Both the position numbers and the translations under genes were made by a program. A DNA stretch of 64,000 nt. Origin: Ruegeria haliotis. GTDB taxonomy: Bacteria; Pseudomonadota; Alphaproteobacteria; Rhodobacterales; Rhodobacteraceae. The stretch lies in assembly GCF_013377785.1 (NCBI RefSeq), contig NZ_JABXWT010000007.1:88455-152454 (forward strand), written 5' to 3'. The notes under the pieces are model-generated. The model was not told the DNA's origin, did not search any database, and saw only the letters and a list, made by a program, of their open reading frames with translations. Shown in pieces: positions 40,593 through 49,665 of the stretch (the first letter of the stretch is position 1; each line of letters begins with the position of its first letter).

Positions 40593-41052
40593 CGGTTGTC
40601 TCCTTTCAGGCGATAGGTGGGAGGCCGGATCAGCCCCCAACAGTAGCGCAAAACGCACAGTGACTATGCATCAGCGAACCCCTGCGAAGTGGATGTCGTT
40701 CTGATCAGAGCTCTCGCGTTTCAAGGCGTGATGTCGCGTGAGTGAAGCCATACAGGCTGTCATGGCCACAGGCCTGGACGATTACCTGCATCAGCTCAAC
40801 ACTGGCATCAAAGTACCGCGCGAGCCGTTCCGCGTCGAGCTGCACATCTAGCTACTCGCGTAGTTCGCAGAAGCGGAAGGGTTTTTGATCGAACTAGACA
40901 TGTGTCGCCTGCGAATGTTTCGCTACAATGGAGGACATCGGCGCACTGCGGAGCATGAGGCGGTTGGGCTCTCCAGCTGTTCCATGCAGTGACTGGTCGA
41001 AGCCCAAAGCATCTATTGGTCGTGGCTGAAAAGAACGCTAAGGGCGCTAAAA
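40593..41052. other. intergenic, probably degraded sequence at the start of the accessory region
   Basis: About 460 bases without a supported gene. A plus-strand frame from GTG 40738 to TAG 40851 (37 codons, with GLDDYLHQLNTGI and PREPFRVELHI) looks like coding residue but is not recognised. Base composition becomes more A+T-rich from here. Confidence 0.35.
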
Positions 41053-41232
41053 TCAGCGTGCTTTCTTGATCTTTATCTTGTCAAGTTTCGCTCTACTCTT
41101 GGTCGATTCTTCGGAGCGCGTGAGAGCTTTGGCAATGGCCTTCAAGCCCATCCCCTTTGATACCAGTAGGTGCAATTTTTGAATTTCCTCTTGTGTCCAA
41201 GCTTGACGGTGGCGCTCAAAACGTTCTGCCAT
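41053..41232 (-). CDS. small Myb/SANT-like helix-turn-helix protein, 59 residues
   Basis: A short gene reading MAERFERHRQAWTQEEIQ, then KLHLLVSKGMGLKAIAKAL, and a basic tail with KSRAKLDKIKIKKAR. The pattern W-T-x-E-E-I ... G-x-x-x-x-x-I-A-x-x-L ... R-S is that of a single Myb/SANT or Trip1-type helix-turn-helix. It probably binds DNA. The ribosome site is weak. Identification rests on the motif alone. Confidence 0.55.
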   Translation of the reverse strand: MAERFERHRQAWTQEEIQKLHLLVSKGMGLKAIAKALTRSEESTKSRAKLDKIKIKKAR

Positions 41233-41419
41233 GGTTTTCGTCTACCCTATCAATTTGCCTGATCTGTCATAAAGCACGGTCGTCGTGTTGACACCAGCTC
41301 AAGGGCAATCGCTAGTATTTTCGCGAAACAGCGGTGATGCAAAACGCGACAAATGACGGCACCCAGCCCATAGCAGTCATTCGTTCTTGAGCCGATATCA
41401 GATGCGGCTGCCAACTAAA

Positions 41420-42091
41420 TCACCAAAGTTTCAGAAGAACGTCTCCAACGACGGCTTGAGTGATATCCAGCGTAGGAATAGCAAGCAAAAAAATTCCCGC
41501 GATGCCCAAACTTAGTGATGCGACACGCGCCAACCGGAATGTGTGCATCTCGCCGGTCCACCATTCTCGCGAAAGGTAGCTGATGTAGTCGCCATGCGCG
41601 TTGAACATGGCATTTCGCACATCAGGTCTATAGCCTGAAACCACCGGCTTCTTGCTCCTGAGCTCGTCGAGCACTTTCCAAAACAATGGCAGTCTCGGTT
41701 TCCAATAATCGGAAAAAACGTGAGTTTCCATGTCAGCAAGCTCATGGACGCTATAACGCTCGCTTACTCTGGCTGCAAATTCGATGTCTCCCTTGGCAAG
41801 CTCCAAGACATGTGGGCGAAAGGCCTTAAATATTAGGTTGGAAAACAGAAGGAGCAGACTGCCAAAGAAAACCAGCCTCATCTTTGCTACACCAGTTAGA
41901 AAAAACGGTGTTTCTGCGCCCGGCTCAACTCCAGCGATCACCCGAAATGAAGCGATTTCCGCAATTTGGTCGTTGAATAGGATGAGATAACCAATGATTG
42001 GCACCAATGCGACGACCCGCGTTAAGTCATTGTTGGCAACTCGTTCGACAGATTGCCATTGGGTGAACTTCCAATCCGAGTGAAACTTCAT
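41420..42091 (-). CDS. membrane protein of unknown function
   Basis: A 223-residue protein, not recognised. Hydrophobic segments lie at about 24-40 (VVALVPIIGYLILF), 71-88 (RLVFFGSLLLLFSNLIF) and 190-212 (ASLSLGIAGIFLLAIPTL). A soluble part of about 100 residues sits between the second and third (ARVSERYSVHELADMETHVFS). It is divergent from the predicted PD-(D/E)XK protein 158 bases away; shared control is possible. The arrangement is reminiscent of membrane-effector defence pairs, but no known family was seen. Confidence 0.65.
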   Translation of the reverse strand: MKFHSDWKFTQWQSVERVANNDLTRVVALVPIIGYLILFNDQIAEIASFRVIAGVEPGAETPFFLTGVAKMRLVFFGSLLLLFSNLIFKAFRPHVLELAKGDIEFAARVSERYSVHELADMETHVFSDYWKPRLPLFWKVLDELRSKKPVVSGYRPDVRNAMFNAHGDYISYLSREWWTGEMHTFRLARVASLSLGIAGIFLLAIPTLDITQAVVGDVLLKLW

Positions 42092-42249
42092 TGAATTGCG
42101 CTACTCCTATCAGAGCGTGGTCTATCAAGCACGCTAGAGGCCGTTCCCTTATTCGTTCTGAGAACGGTACTTCATTGAAAACTTGACGGAAAGCTGCTGG
42201 AACTGTCTATTTGAGACATAATATTCAATTTCAAGTTGTAGGCATGTAG

Positions 42250-43608
42250 ATGACTGAAAAGCTGCCAGATTACCTGGCTCAAGGCGAAGCCGCACGTTTG
42301 TTCCCCGTTCTCTCAACCACTTCAAAGGAAGGTCGCACAACGTCCATTGTGCTGGCCTGCATGGTTCAGATTGAAGAGTTGGGAGCCGCGTTGCTCCAAT
42401 CAGTAGGCCAGAAGCGCGGGAAACGGGCTCAGGTACATGCATTCACTGAGGTTGTGTTCAAGAACCAATCCAAGACAATCAAGGATCGACCCGACGGATT
42501 GATTGTTCTGAAGGTTGGCTCCCGCGAGTGGAAAGCTCTTGTGGAAACCAAAGTTGGGAACAACACCCTCGATGCTGAGCAAATTGAAAGATACCGTGCT
42601 CTTGCCAAAGAGAACGGCGTCGATTGCGTCATTACAATATCCAATCAATTCGCGACTACGCCGACCGCGCACCCTGTCGAGGAAGTCAGGAAGAGCAGGT
42701 CCAAGATTCCCGTTTATCACTGGTCCTGGATGCATGTGGTCACGACTGCGGAGTTGCTGATCAGCAATGAGCAGGTCGAGGACAAGGACCAACTACTGTT
42801 GCTGAATGAGCTTAGGCGCTTCCTCAATCATGAGAGCGCTGGTGTGCAGGGCTTCCATAGGATGCCTAAAGAATGGGGCGATCTCAACAAACTGGTGTCG
42901 TCCGGAGGTGTCGTTCCAGCACGGTCGCCGGAGGCGCAGATCGTAGTTGACGCTTGGCACCAAGAGACCCGAGACCTGTCGCTTATCTTGAGCCGATTGG
43001 TTGAAACATCCGTCAGTGAGAAACTGTCGCGCAAGCACATCAATGATCCGGCTCAGCGAAAAAAGGATGAGCTGCTGATGCTTCGCGAACACCACCAGCT
43101 CCAATGCACATTGGATGTTCCGGACACGGCCGCTCCTATCGAAGTCACCGCAGACCTGAAGCGGCGGTGCGTCGACGTCGGTATGACCATCCGGGCGCCT
43201 GAAGATAAGAAATCGACCAAAGCCAGGCTGAATTGGCTTCTTCGGCAGATCAAGGTCGATAGCATGGATGGGCTGTATATTCGCTTGCTTTGGCCTGGTG
43301 CCAGCGAGCCGACGCAGCACTTGGTCTCAGAACTCCGGGAAGACATTGATATGTGCCAAGAAGGTAAGGACCACCTGGTTACGCACGGCTTCCACGTATT
43401 CTTATCCAAGCGCCTCGGCGGACGGTTCACACAACAGGCCAACTTCATATCTGACTTGGAAGAAGTCGTTCCCCTTTTTTACGGCGAAATCGGCGCAAAT
43501 CTGTCCGTCTGGAAGAAGGCTGCGCCTAGGATCAAACATGACAAACCAACCGCTGAAGATGTATCGATAGACGCTATTGCAGAGGATGCGGAGGATTTCG
43601 AAGGCTGA
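42250..43608 (+). CDS. predicted PD-(D/E)XK-superfamily nuclease-like protein
   Basis: A 452-residue protein without a family name that can be given from sequence alone. The N-terminal region has a restriction-endonuclease-like core: an acidic residue in DRPDGLIVLKVG (about 80-90), the E-x-K pair in WKALVETKVGN (about 95-104), then an alpha-helix and VDCVITISNQF. The rest (about 190-440) is a charged alpha/beta region with no recognised motif. The start ATG at 42250 has only a weak upstream site. Genome-defence or DNA-repair roles are plausible but inferred. Confidence 0.65.
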   Translation: MTEKLPDYLAQGEAARLFPVLSTTSKEGRTTSIVLACMVQIEELGAALLQSVGQKRGKRAQVHAFTEVVFKNQSKTIKDRPDGLIVLKVGSREWKALVETKVGNNTLDAEQIERYRALAKENGVDCVITISNQFATTPTAHPVEEVRKSRSKIPVYHWSWMHVVTTAELLISNEQVEDKDQLLLLNELRRFLNHESAGVQGFHRMPKEWGDLNKLVSSGGVVPARSPEAQIVVDAWHQETRDLSLILSRLVETSVSEKLSRKHINDPAQRKKDELLMLREHHQLQCTLDVPDTAAPIEVTADLKRRCVDVGMTIRAPEDKKSTKARLNWLLRQIKVDSMDGLYIRLLWPGASEPTQHLVSELREDIDMCQEGKDHLVTHGFHVFLSKRLGGRFTQQANFISDLEEVVPLFYGEIGANLSVWKKAAPRIKHDKPTAEDVSIDAIAEDAEDFEG

Positions 43609-43762
43609 CTTAAGCCACAGAAAAATTGCTCTAAGAGCGCCCTTATGTTCAAGAGGGATTCAGCACACCATCAGCCCAAAGCATGCGTAATTGGGCTGAC
43701 CCTGTTCTGAGGTCGAGCTCCCGATAGGATCACAGGAGATCTGTGAACAAGGGAGAAATACG

Positions 43763-43888
43763 ATGGAATTTTTTGCCGGACTGGATGTATCGTTGCGATC
43801 ATGTGCGTTGTGTATTGTGGATAGGCTAGCATCGATAAAGGCGTCCTGTGAAATACCTACTTGCCACGCCACAACAACCAATACGTGA
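43763..43888 (+). pseudogene. IS110-family transposase remnant (N-terminal fragment)
   Basis: GGGAGAAATACG is followed by an ATG opening MEFFAGLDVSLRSCALCIVD, the conserved start of IS110-type DEDD transposases (first catalytic Asp in GLDVS). After about 20 codons similarity ends near 43823 and a stop follows at 43888, overlapping psiE on the other strand. About 60-100 bases of upstream sequence may be the element's non-coding end. The rest of the element is absent. Confidence 0.6.
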
Positions 43889-44321
43889 CACCAAACGCCA
43901 GACCGAGTCCAGAATACCCAACGAAATAAAGCGGCTCCAGGTCCGTCGTGTCGAGTGTGATGACCTTTCTGGCAACGGCCATCAGGGCAGTTGCAACTAC
44001 CAGCTTCACATGTATGATATCAGCCGTCAGGTAGAGCGTGACATTCGTGTAAATCTCGATGGCGATCAGCACGACAAGCGCGGCCGCAAAAACCTCCAAC
44101 AGATCACTGACGTCAAGAATCAGAACCGGCGGACTTACAAGCTTGATGTAGAACGAGTAACCGGCGTCGATGACGGCAAATCCGATCACAACGACCATGA
44201 ACAAAGACATCACCCGAACGGCGTGTCGAATGAGTCGATTGCAGCTTCTGACAATCAGGTCCTCATGGTCAGGGTCAAGCTCGACATGCGCTTGCGCATT
44301 GCGTTGCATCTGATCGGCCAT
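43857..44321 (-). CDS. psiE: PsiE-family phosphate-starvation-inducible membrane protein
   Basis: A 154-residue inner-membrane protein with four hydrophobic segments. The PsiE family core is plain: LLEVFAAALVVLIAIEIYTNVTLYL and DIIHVKLVVATALMAVARKVITLD. The molecular role is unknown in the family; E. coli psiE responds to phosphate starvation. The ATG at 44321 follows GGGAGG; a TTG one codon earlier is possible. The 3' end overlaps the IS110 remnant's reading frame. Confidence 0.85.
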   Translation of the reverse strand: MADQMQRNAQAHVELDPDHEDLIVRSCNRLIRHAVRVMSLFMVVVIGFAVIDAGYSFYIKLVSPPVLILDVSDLLEVFAAALVVLIAIEIYTNVTLYLTADIIHVKLVVATALMAVARKVITLDTTDLEPLYFVGYSGLGLAFGVTYWLLWRGK

Positions 44322-44370
44322 CAAGACCTCCCAATTTTCGACGTTTCATGAACAATGCTTCAGCCAAACG

Positions 44371-45159
44371 TCAGCGCCCTCTGGGCAACACGACCTGAGC
44401 CTGCAAACGCAAGCGAACGCCCTCGGCACCCACCTCGGTCGCTTCCAGCCAATAGCCCGCCCCCGCTTGCAGATTGACCGGCAGCGCCCCCCATTGGACC
44501 AGCTTGGAGACCGAAGCGTTTATAGGCACAGCCCAGGCTTCAGTTTCCCAGTCATAGGTGCTTTCGCTTTGCAGCGAATAGGTCCACGCGCCTCCGGTGG
44601 AATAAGCAAGAAAGGGCTGGACAAAACTCACATTCGTGGGGGTGTCGGGGTTGCTTTCCAAGTCCCACAGATGATTGGCCAGCGCACCATAGGTCCACGG
44701 CCCCGTCTGCCGCAGGGCAATCCCGGTGATCCCAGCGGCCCATGTATCACTCGATACGTCGCTAAAGGTTGGAAAGCGCACAACGGGACCAACGCCCCAC
44801 GTTACGTCCCCGGTTCCGATTGGCGAGAACCACGCAGAGAACAGGATATCTCCGAACCCCTCCTGGCGCGTGCCCGGCACAACGTCTTCCTGCCAGATGT
44901 AAGGAATGATAGTTCGGGTGATCAGGTTGAGGTCATCGTTCAGTTGAAAGGGCACGACTGGTTGAAAGTTCAGCGTGGTGCGCGAGCCCTGATCAGAGAC
45001 GCCCAGATTTTCATCATAGTTCAATTGAAACGGAACCGAGATGATTGCCGCAAGTGGGTTGGCCAGTTCCTGGGCCAGATCGGATGCCTCGTCTGCAACC
45101 GTTGTGGTTCCGACACTGGCTGCAAAAAGCAGCCCCATAAGAGTATGGGATCGACGCAT
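44371..45159 (-). CDS. outer-membrane beta-barrel protein (transporter-like)
   Basis: A 262-residue secreted protein with a signal peptide (LMGLLFAASVGTTTVA) and repeated amphipathic strands: AIISVPFQLNYDENLG, TTLNFQPVVPFQLNDDLNLITRTIIPY, GFGDILFSAWFSP, LQAGAGYWLEA and a terminal LRLQAQVVLP. This pattern fits the MetA-pathway/transporter-like barrels often found with DUF1254 proteins. Substrate unknown. It follows two DUF1254 genes on the same strand (40-base gap), likely one operon. Confidence 0.72.
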   Translation of the reverse strand: MRRSHTLMGLLFAASVGTTTVADEASDLAQELANPLAAIISVPFQLNYDENLGVSDQGSRTTLNFQPVVPFQLNDDLNLITRTIIPYIWQEDVVPGTRQEGFGDILFSAWFSPIGTGDVTWGVGPVVRFPTFSDVSSDTWAAGITGIALRQTGPWTYGALANHLWDLESNPDTPTNVSFVQPFLAYSTGGAWTYSLQSESTYDWETEAWAVPINASVSKLVQWGALPVNLQAGAGYWLEATEVGAEGVRLRLQAQVVLPRGR

Positions 45160-45199
45160 AGCCGTGTACTCCTTTTGAAATGCGGGTTGGGCGAGTGGC

Positions 45200-46210
45200 C
45201 TAGTTGATCGGCTCTAACTTAGGGAAGGCCCAATTACCGTTCAGGATTGCATCCTCCGGCTCATAGAGGCGGATCGCGTAGTTCCAGCCCGGAGTAATCG
45301 GCAGACAGTTCACGCGGCCATCGTCGCACCCACCGAAATGGAGCGTTACCGAGCCGTCTTCTGCGGCTTCGGCCGTGTAGCCGTTATAGCTGTTTACGCC
45401 CAGATCATTGGCTTCAAGAAAACCGTCGCTATTGTAGACAGTCACCGACCAGAAAGCCCGAACCGGCACATCCTCGACCGTTACCGCATGTGGTGTTTCG
45501 CCATCATTCTGATCGACCGCGTCCAACATGTAGATCGCTGCCTCGGGGGGAAGACCGCCCCAACCCGAGAAAGCGCCGACCAGAAACTGAACCGGATCAA
45601 TCTCGTCCTTTGTTCTGCCAAAGGCCCGGGCTGAATCGGTGCCCAGCAAGGATAAGTCGTTTATAGCCTGACGTGCGACGGCAAGCTGTTCGGTGTTCCA
45701 GTTGGGCGCATCAAACGGGCCCGTTCCACCGCCGCTGACGACAATTCCATCCTGTGCCGCTTGCGCGGCGGCAATATCATCCGGGTCAGTCACATCGACG
45801 AATGTGCGAAACGCGATGAAACCAAATCGCGTACCAAGGTCTTCCTGTGTGATTTGATACGTGCCGGGCTCTGCCTCGGCATACATGAAGTGGTCCTGAT
45901 TGATGACATGCATCGAGATATAGCGGCCATGCGCTTTAGGCAGTGTCACTTCGACGGGTTCGCTCAAATCCAGCAGAATGCCGGAGTAGAGCGTGTCCTG
46001 ATTCATGCGGATAACCGGCTGGTTGTCCGGTGTGGTGGCTTCGCGCATATGCCCCAATTCGCCAACAGCGAGGCCGAGATTGGCCATGTTGCTGCGAAAC
46101 ATGTGATCTGTCTCGGCGCGCACAAGGGTGTCGACGGTCACATCGACCATGTCTTCGGCCCAAACGCCTGTCGGGAGTGTAAGCGCGACTGTCAGAAGAA
46201 GCTTTTTCAT
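45200..46210 (-). CDS. DUF1254/DUF1214 periplasmic protein (copy 2)
   Basis: A 336-residue protein with a signal peptide (MKKLLLTVALTLPTGVWA). The DUF1254 part carries PVIRMNQDTLYSGILLDLSEPVEVTLP and INQDHFMYAE; the DUF1214 part carries FWSVTVYNSDGFLE and the end HFGGCDDGRVNCLPITPGWNYAIRLYEP. It is clearly homologous to the upstream gene. The ATG at 46210 is preferred since AGGA sits at proper spacing, whereas the ATG at 46219 is too close. The family's biochemical function is unknown. Confidence 0.85.
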   Translation of the reverse strand: MKKLLLTVALTLPTGVWAEDMVDVTVDTLVRAETDHMFRSNMANLGLAVGELGHMREATTPDNQPVIRMNQDTLYSGILLDLSEPVEVTLPKAHGRYISMHVINQDHFMYAEAEPGTYQITQEDLGTRFGFIAFRTFVDVTDPDDIAAAQAAQDGIVVSGGGTGPFDAPNWNTEQLAVARQAINDLSLLGTDSARAFGRTKDEIDPVQFLVGAFSGWGGLPPEAAIYMLDAVDQNDGETPHAVTVEDVPVRAFWSVTVYNSDGFLEANDLGVNSYNGYTAEAAEDGSVTLHFGGCDDGRVNCLPITPGWNYAIRLYEPEDAILNGNWAFPKLEPIN

Positions 46211-46227
46211 CGTAAGCATCCTGTTGT

Positions 46228-47286
46228 TCAGTTTGCGGGCTCTACGGAGGGGAAGACCCAGCTTCCGTCGATGACCTCTGACCCGGGCTGATAAAGGCGC
46301 ACGGCATAGTTCCAGCCATCCATGATAGGGAGACAGTTCACGCGGCCATCATCGCAGCCGCCGAAATGCACGGTCACACTACCATCGTCATTCTTGGTGC
46401 CTGAGACCGAATTGACCACATACGAGTCGAGGGAATTGTGTTCAAAAAAACCGTCTGCATTATAGAGGCTCACGGACCAGAATGCATTCACCGGCACATC
46501 CGCTGGTACATGAACCTTATATTCTCCAAGCGGCAGGCCGGGCTCGATATTCAGATAAAAGGCCTCGTCTTCTGGTAGACCACCAAAGCCGACGGCGGTG
46601 CCAAGGAAATGGCGCAGTGGGTCTACATGATCTGCCGTACCAAAAGTCCGGACGCTGTCTGTGGCGAACCTGCCCAGCTCAATTGCGGCTTGGCGCAGCG
46701 CCTCAAAGCTCTCCGTGTCGTAATTGGGCATCTCGAAGGGCGTCGCAGAGACGGCATCAATGGTGAACCCGTCCTGAATTGCATTGACCGCCGCAACATC
46801 CTCGGGGCTCTCGGCATCCACCAGTATTCTCATGAAAACAAGTGCGTAGGGGGTATGGAACGTGTCCATGTCAAGCTGGAACACGCCGCCACCGTCGAAC
46901 ACTTCATTGATGAAATGATCCTGATTGACCACCATCGTCGTCATGTACCGGTCGCCCACATCGGGCAGTGTCAAGGTTGCGCCTTTGCTGATATCAATAA
47001 CCGCAACGCTGTAGAGCGTGTCGCGGTTCATCCGAATGGTGGGCTGATTGTCGATGGGGGTGGGTTCTTTGAAATGAAAGAACTGATTTACACCTCCGGC
47101 CAGGCCATTATACGTCTTCAGTTCGTTGTCTGTAGCGGCCCGAACAAAGTTGTTTATGGTAATGGGCACTTCGTATGTCTCAACAAGTGCATCGACTGTC
47201 GTATCAAAGCTCTGAGCGGTCGCTGTGCTCCCAATCAGGAAAGCTAAAGCAGCAAGTTTCCAGCGTTTGTGCGTGAGATTCATCAT
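46228..47286 (-). CDS. DUF1254/DUF1214 periplasmic protein (copy 1)
   Basis: A 352-residue tandem paralogue of the next gene, with signal peptide (LAALAFLIGSTATA). Shared segments include DNQPTIRMNRDTLYSVAVIDISKGATLTLP, VNQDHFINE, VNAFWSVSLYNADGFFEHN and HFGGCDDGRVNCLPIMDGWNYAVRLYQPG. The two Cys in GGCDDGRVNC are conserved between copies and could form a disulfide. First gene of the likely three-gene operon ending with the outer-membrane barrel. Confidence 0.85.
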   Translation of the reverse strand: MMNLTHKRWKLAALAFLIGSTATAQSFDTTVDALVETYEVPITINNFVRAATDNELKTYNGLAGGVNQFFHFKEPTPIDNQPTIRMNRDTLYSVAVIDISKGATLTLPDVGDRYMTTMVVNQDHFINEVFDGGGVFQLDMDTFHTPYALVFMRILVDAESPEDVAAVNAIQDGFTIDAVSATPFEMPNYDTESFEALRQAAIELGRFATDSVRTFGTADHVDPLRHFLGTAVGFGGLPEDEAFYLNIEPGLPLGEYKVHVPADVPVNAFWSVSLYNADGFFEHNSLDSYVVNSVSGTKNDDGSVTVHFGGCDDGRVNCLPIMDGWNYAVRLYQPGSEVIDGSWVFPSVEPAN

Positions 47287-47761
47287 TTGCCCGCTCCAAT
47301 AGCCAAATACAGAAGTGCATTGCTTGATGGTCCCGGCACCTGATCAAAAGCGCACTCTCGCGCCTCTCATTGTGTGGTTCTTTGAAATGCTACAATTGGA
47401 GCCGTGGCCATCTCTCTCCAACAAACCACAAAGTTCGAATGCATGCCCTGACAGATTGGAGCAACCGCCTCCGAAAACTGGTCAAAAATGACAGGTAGCG
47501 ATAGCGCTTCGGCCAACAACTGGAAACTCTCTTTTTATGTTGACCCGGCGGCGGGCCTATCGTTCATGCAGTGATGCCAGTTTGTTAGACTGCTCTCTGC
47601 GGGTGGCGTGGTTCAATTCGATTGAGCCTCTACCAGCGAGCGGGCACCTGACTTTTTCATCCAAAAAAGTGTCTTCGGCTTTGACGTAGGTCAGGGACAC
47701 TAATCTGTGCTGGTCTATGCTTGACGTGCCCGGCCGTTCGTTTGCGGTGTTTTAAGGAGTT
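47287..47761. other. intergenic region between the DUF1254 operon and araC-like gene
   Basis: About 475 bases between divergent genes. No gene is supported. It must hold both promoters and possibly the AraC-type regulator's sites, but no clear repeated motif was found by eye. Confidence 0.45.
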
Positions 47762-48838
47762 ATGATGACGGGGCAGGACGCACACGCTCAACACAGAACA
47801 CCGCCGCTTGCACGTGGGCGGGTTATCGTGCCGCTTTTGGTTGCGTATCGGGAATCCGGTCAATCCATAGAAAACCTTCTTGCGGAATTCGATCTTTCTT
47901 TGTCAGAGTTAGGCGCTCCGAATTGCTTTGTTCCGCATGATACAGTCTATGCCGTGTTTGAGGCCGTCGCGCAAAAGACGTCCCCGGACTTTCCAGCACT
48001 TGTTGGTCAGACTTCAGATCCAACCGTTTCATCTCCATTCGGGCAGGCTTTTCGCACTGCAAAATCCTTGGCCGACTTCATTGCCAGATTCTGCCTTCAT
48101 GCAGGAAACAATACAAACGCGGTCACAATGACACTTGATGTGTCCGGAGAGTTCGCCGTGCTGTCAGCTAGACGCAGGTTCACGCCACGCTGTTCGCCCG
48201 CCTATATGGATGCGTTTCAGATCAGTCGCTGGGCCACATTGCTGCATGATACCGCGGGTCAGCGTTGGGAGGCGAATAAGGTTCTTGTGCGGGTGAACCG
48301 TCCTGATCTGCTTCCGTCCTACTTCTACGGCGTCCGGGCGGTGGGCGCGGGCCCAGACGGTTATTCCATCCGCTTCCCAAGTGCCTGGCTTTTATTTGAA
48401 CTGGTTAACCGAACCGCGACCGAGTACGTGTCGACCACTCAGGACGAAAAAAACCCTGTGCCTACAGACTTGTTGAGTTCGATCCAAAGCGTTGCCAACT
48501 CAATGGTCGGGCGCACGGACTTGTCGGTTACGGCGCTCGCCAAGGCATGCGGTTTTCGAGGCGCGGCTCTAAATCGACGGCTTTCTGCCTATGGGACATC
48601 ACTGTCGCGCATCGCTATCGAAGCCAAATGTGACCGGGCGAAACACCTGCTTTCCGAGGCTGAAATCTCAGTGGGCGATATCGCTGCTCAGTTGGGGTAT
48701 TCTGACGCGACCGCCATGACACGGGCCTTCAAGAATTGGACGGGTCAAACACCGTCGGAGTTTCGCGCCCGTGAAATGAATAGCGTTAAGGCATCTGTTC
48801 CGATACTCGACCCGGTCGAATGCGATTGTGAAACGTAA
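47762..48838 (+). CDS. AraC-family transcriptional regulator (OruR/ArgR-like layout)
   Basis: A 358-residue regulator with an N-terminal arabinose-binding-domain-like region (about 20-210; GRVIVPLLVAYRESGQSIENLLAEFDLSLSEL) and a C-terminal AraC double helix-turn-helix (about 250-340; DLSVTALAKACGFRGAALNRRLSAYGTSLSRI, VGDIAAQLGYSDATAMTRAFKNWTGQTPSEFRA). AAGGAGT precedes the ATG. It lies between the DUF1254 operon and an outer-membrane barrel gene and may control either. Confidence 0.88.
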   Translation: MMTGQDAHAQHRTPPLARGRVIVPLLVAYRESGQSIENLLAEFDLSLSELGAPNCFVPHDTVYAVFEAVAQKTSPDFPALVGQTSDPTVSSPFGQAFRTAKSLADFIARFCLHAGNNTNAVTMTLDVSGEFAVLSARRRFTPRCSPAYMDAFQISRWATLLHDTAGQRWEANKVLVRVNRPDLLPSYFYGVRAVGAGPDGYSIRFPSAWLLFELVNRTATEYVSTTQDEKNPVPTDLLSSIQSVANSMVGRTDLSVTALAKACGFRGAALNRRLSAYGTSLSRIAIEAKCDRAKHLLSEAEISVGDIAAQLGYSDATAMTRAFKNWTGQTPSEFRAREMNSVKASVPILDPVECDCET

Positions 48839-48907
48839 CAGGAATACGACGCGGCTCATCTTTTTGCCGCGCTTCAAATTTGGGATCGACAAAAAGGGGA
48901 GCAGGTC

Positions 48908-49654
48908 GTGGAATTCACACAGGTAAGGAGTTTCGTGGGCAGCTTTCTGGTTGCGTCGACTACGCTGCTGTACGGATCTCCAGCGGCGGCTCAGGACTCT
49001 GGTTGGAGCTTCTACGGCAGCTTCTACATCTATGGCGCGGATACCGAGACAACCATTGGCCCCTTGGAGTCGGAACTGAGCTTCAGCGACGCACTTAATA
49101 ATCTGGACCTCGCCTTTATGGGCACGGCTGAGGCGCGACACGGTCGATGGTCACTGATCGCAGACTATATGCGCACAGATCTGACATTTGAAGGCGACAC
49201 CCCTGGCCCGGTGTTCAGCGGCGCAGAAACGAGCCTGAAGACACAGTTCTTCAGCGGGTATGCGGCGTACACGGTCTATCAGGACCAAGCTCTGGGTGTC
49301 GATCTCGGGGGTGGGTTTCGTTGGTTTGATACCAGCAGCACAATCATTCTGGTCGGCGGCCCCACCTCGGCCCCAAGTTCAAAATCCAGCGACGATTGGA
49401 TCGACCCCTTGATTGCAGCCCGCATCTGGTATCAGATCAATGACCGCTGGTCGGTAATTGCCTTGGCCGACTATGGCGGATTTCGCTCAGACCGCGAAAC
49501 GGCGCAATTTGTAGCTAAGGCGGGTTATGCCATCGCTCCAAAGTGGAATTTACGCGCAGGTTATCGCTACATCATGGTCGACAAAGGTGAAGGTGACAGC
49601 AAGTTCAAGCTCTCACAATCCGGACCCGTGTTGGGTGTGACCTACAGCTTCTGA
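48908..49654 (+). CDS. outer-membrane beta-barrel protein
   Basis: A 248-residue secreted protein (signal FVGSFLVASTTLLYGSPAAA) with alternating strands: WSFYGSFYIYGADTET, GRWSLIADYMRT, FFSGYAAYTVY, GVDLGGGFRWFDTS, RWSVIALADYGGF, and the aromatic C-terminal strand SGPVLGVTYSF expected for barrel assembly. Start is GTG at 48908 with GGGGAGCAG nearby. Function unknown. The hydrolase gene starts 11 bases after it. Confidence 0.75.
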   Translation: MEFTQVRSFVGSFLVASTTLLYGSPAAAQDSGWSFYGSFYIYGADTETTIGPLESELSFSDALNNLDLAFMGTAEARHGRWSLIADYMRTDLTFEGDTPGPVFSGAETSLKTQFFSGYAAYTVYQDQALGVDLGGGFRWFDTSSTIILVGGPTSAPSSKSSDDWIDPLIAARIWYQINDRWSVIALADYGGFRSDRETAQFVAKAGYAIAPKWNLRAGYRYIMVDKGEGDSKFKLSQSGPVLGVTYSF

Positions 49655-49665
49655 GTAAGGGCATT

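Noticed and set aside
43857..44351. Plus-strand 167-codon frame over psiE
   Set aside because: Antisense shadow of psiE, whose family sequence is unmistakable.
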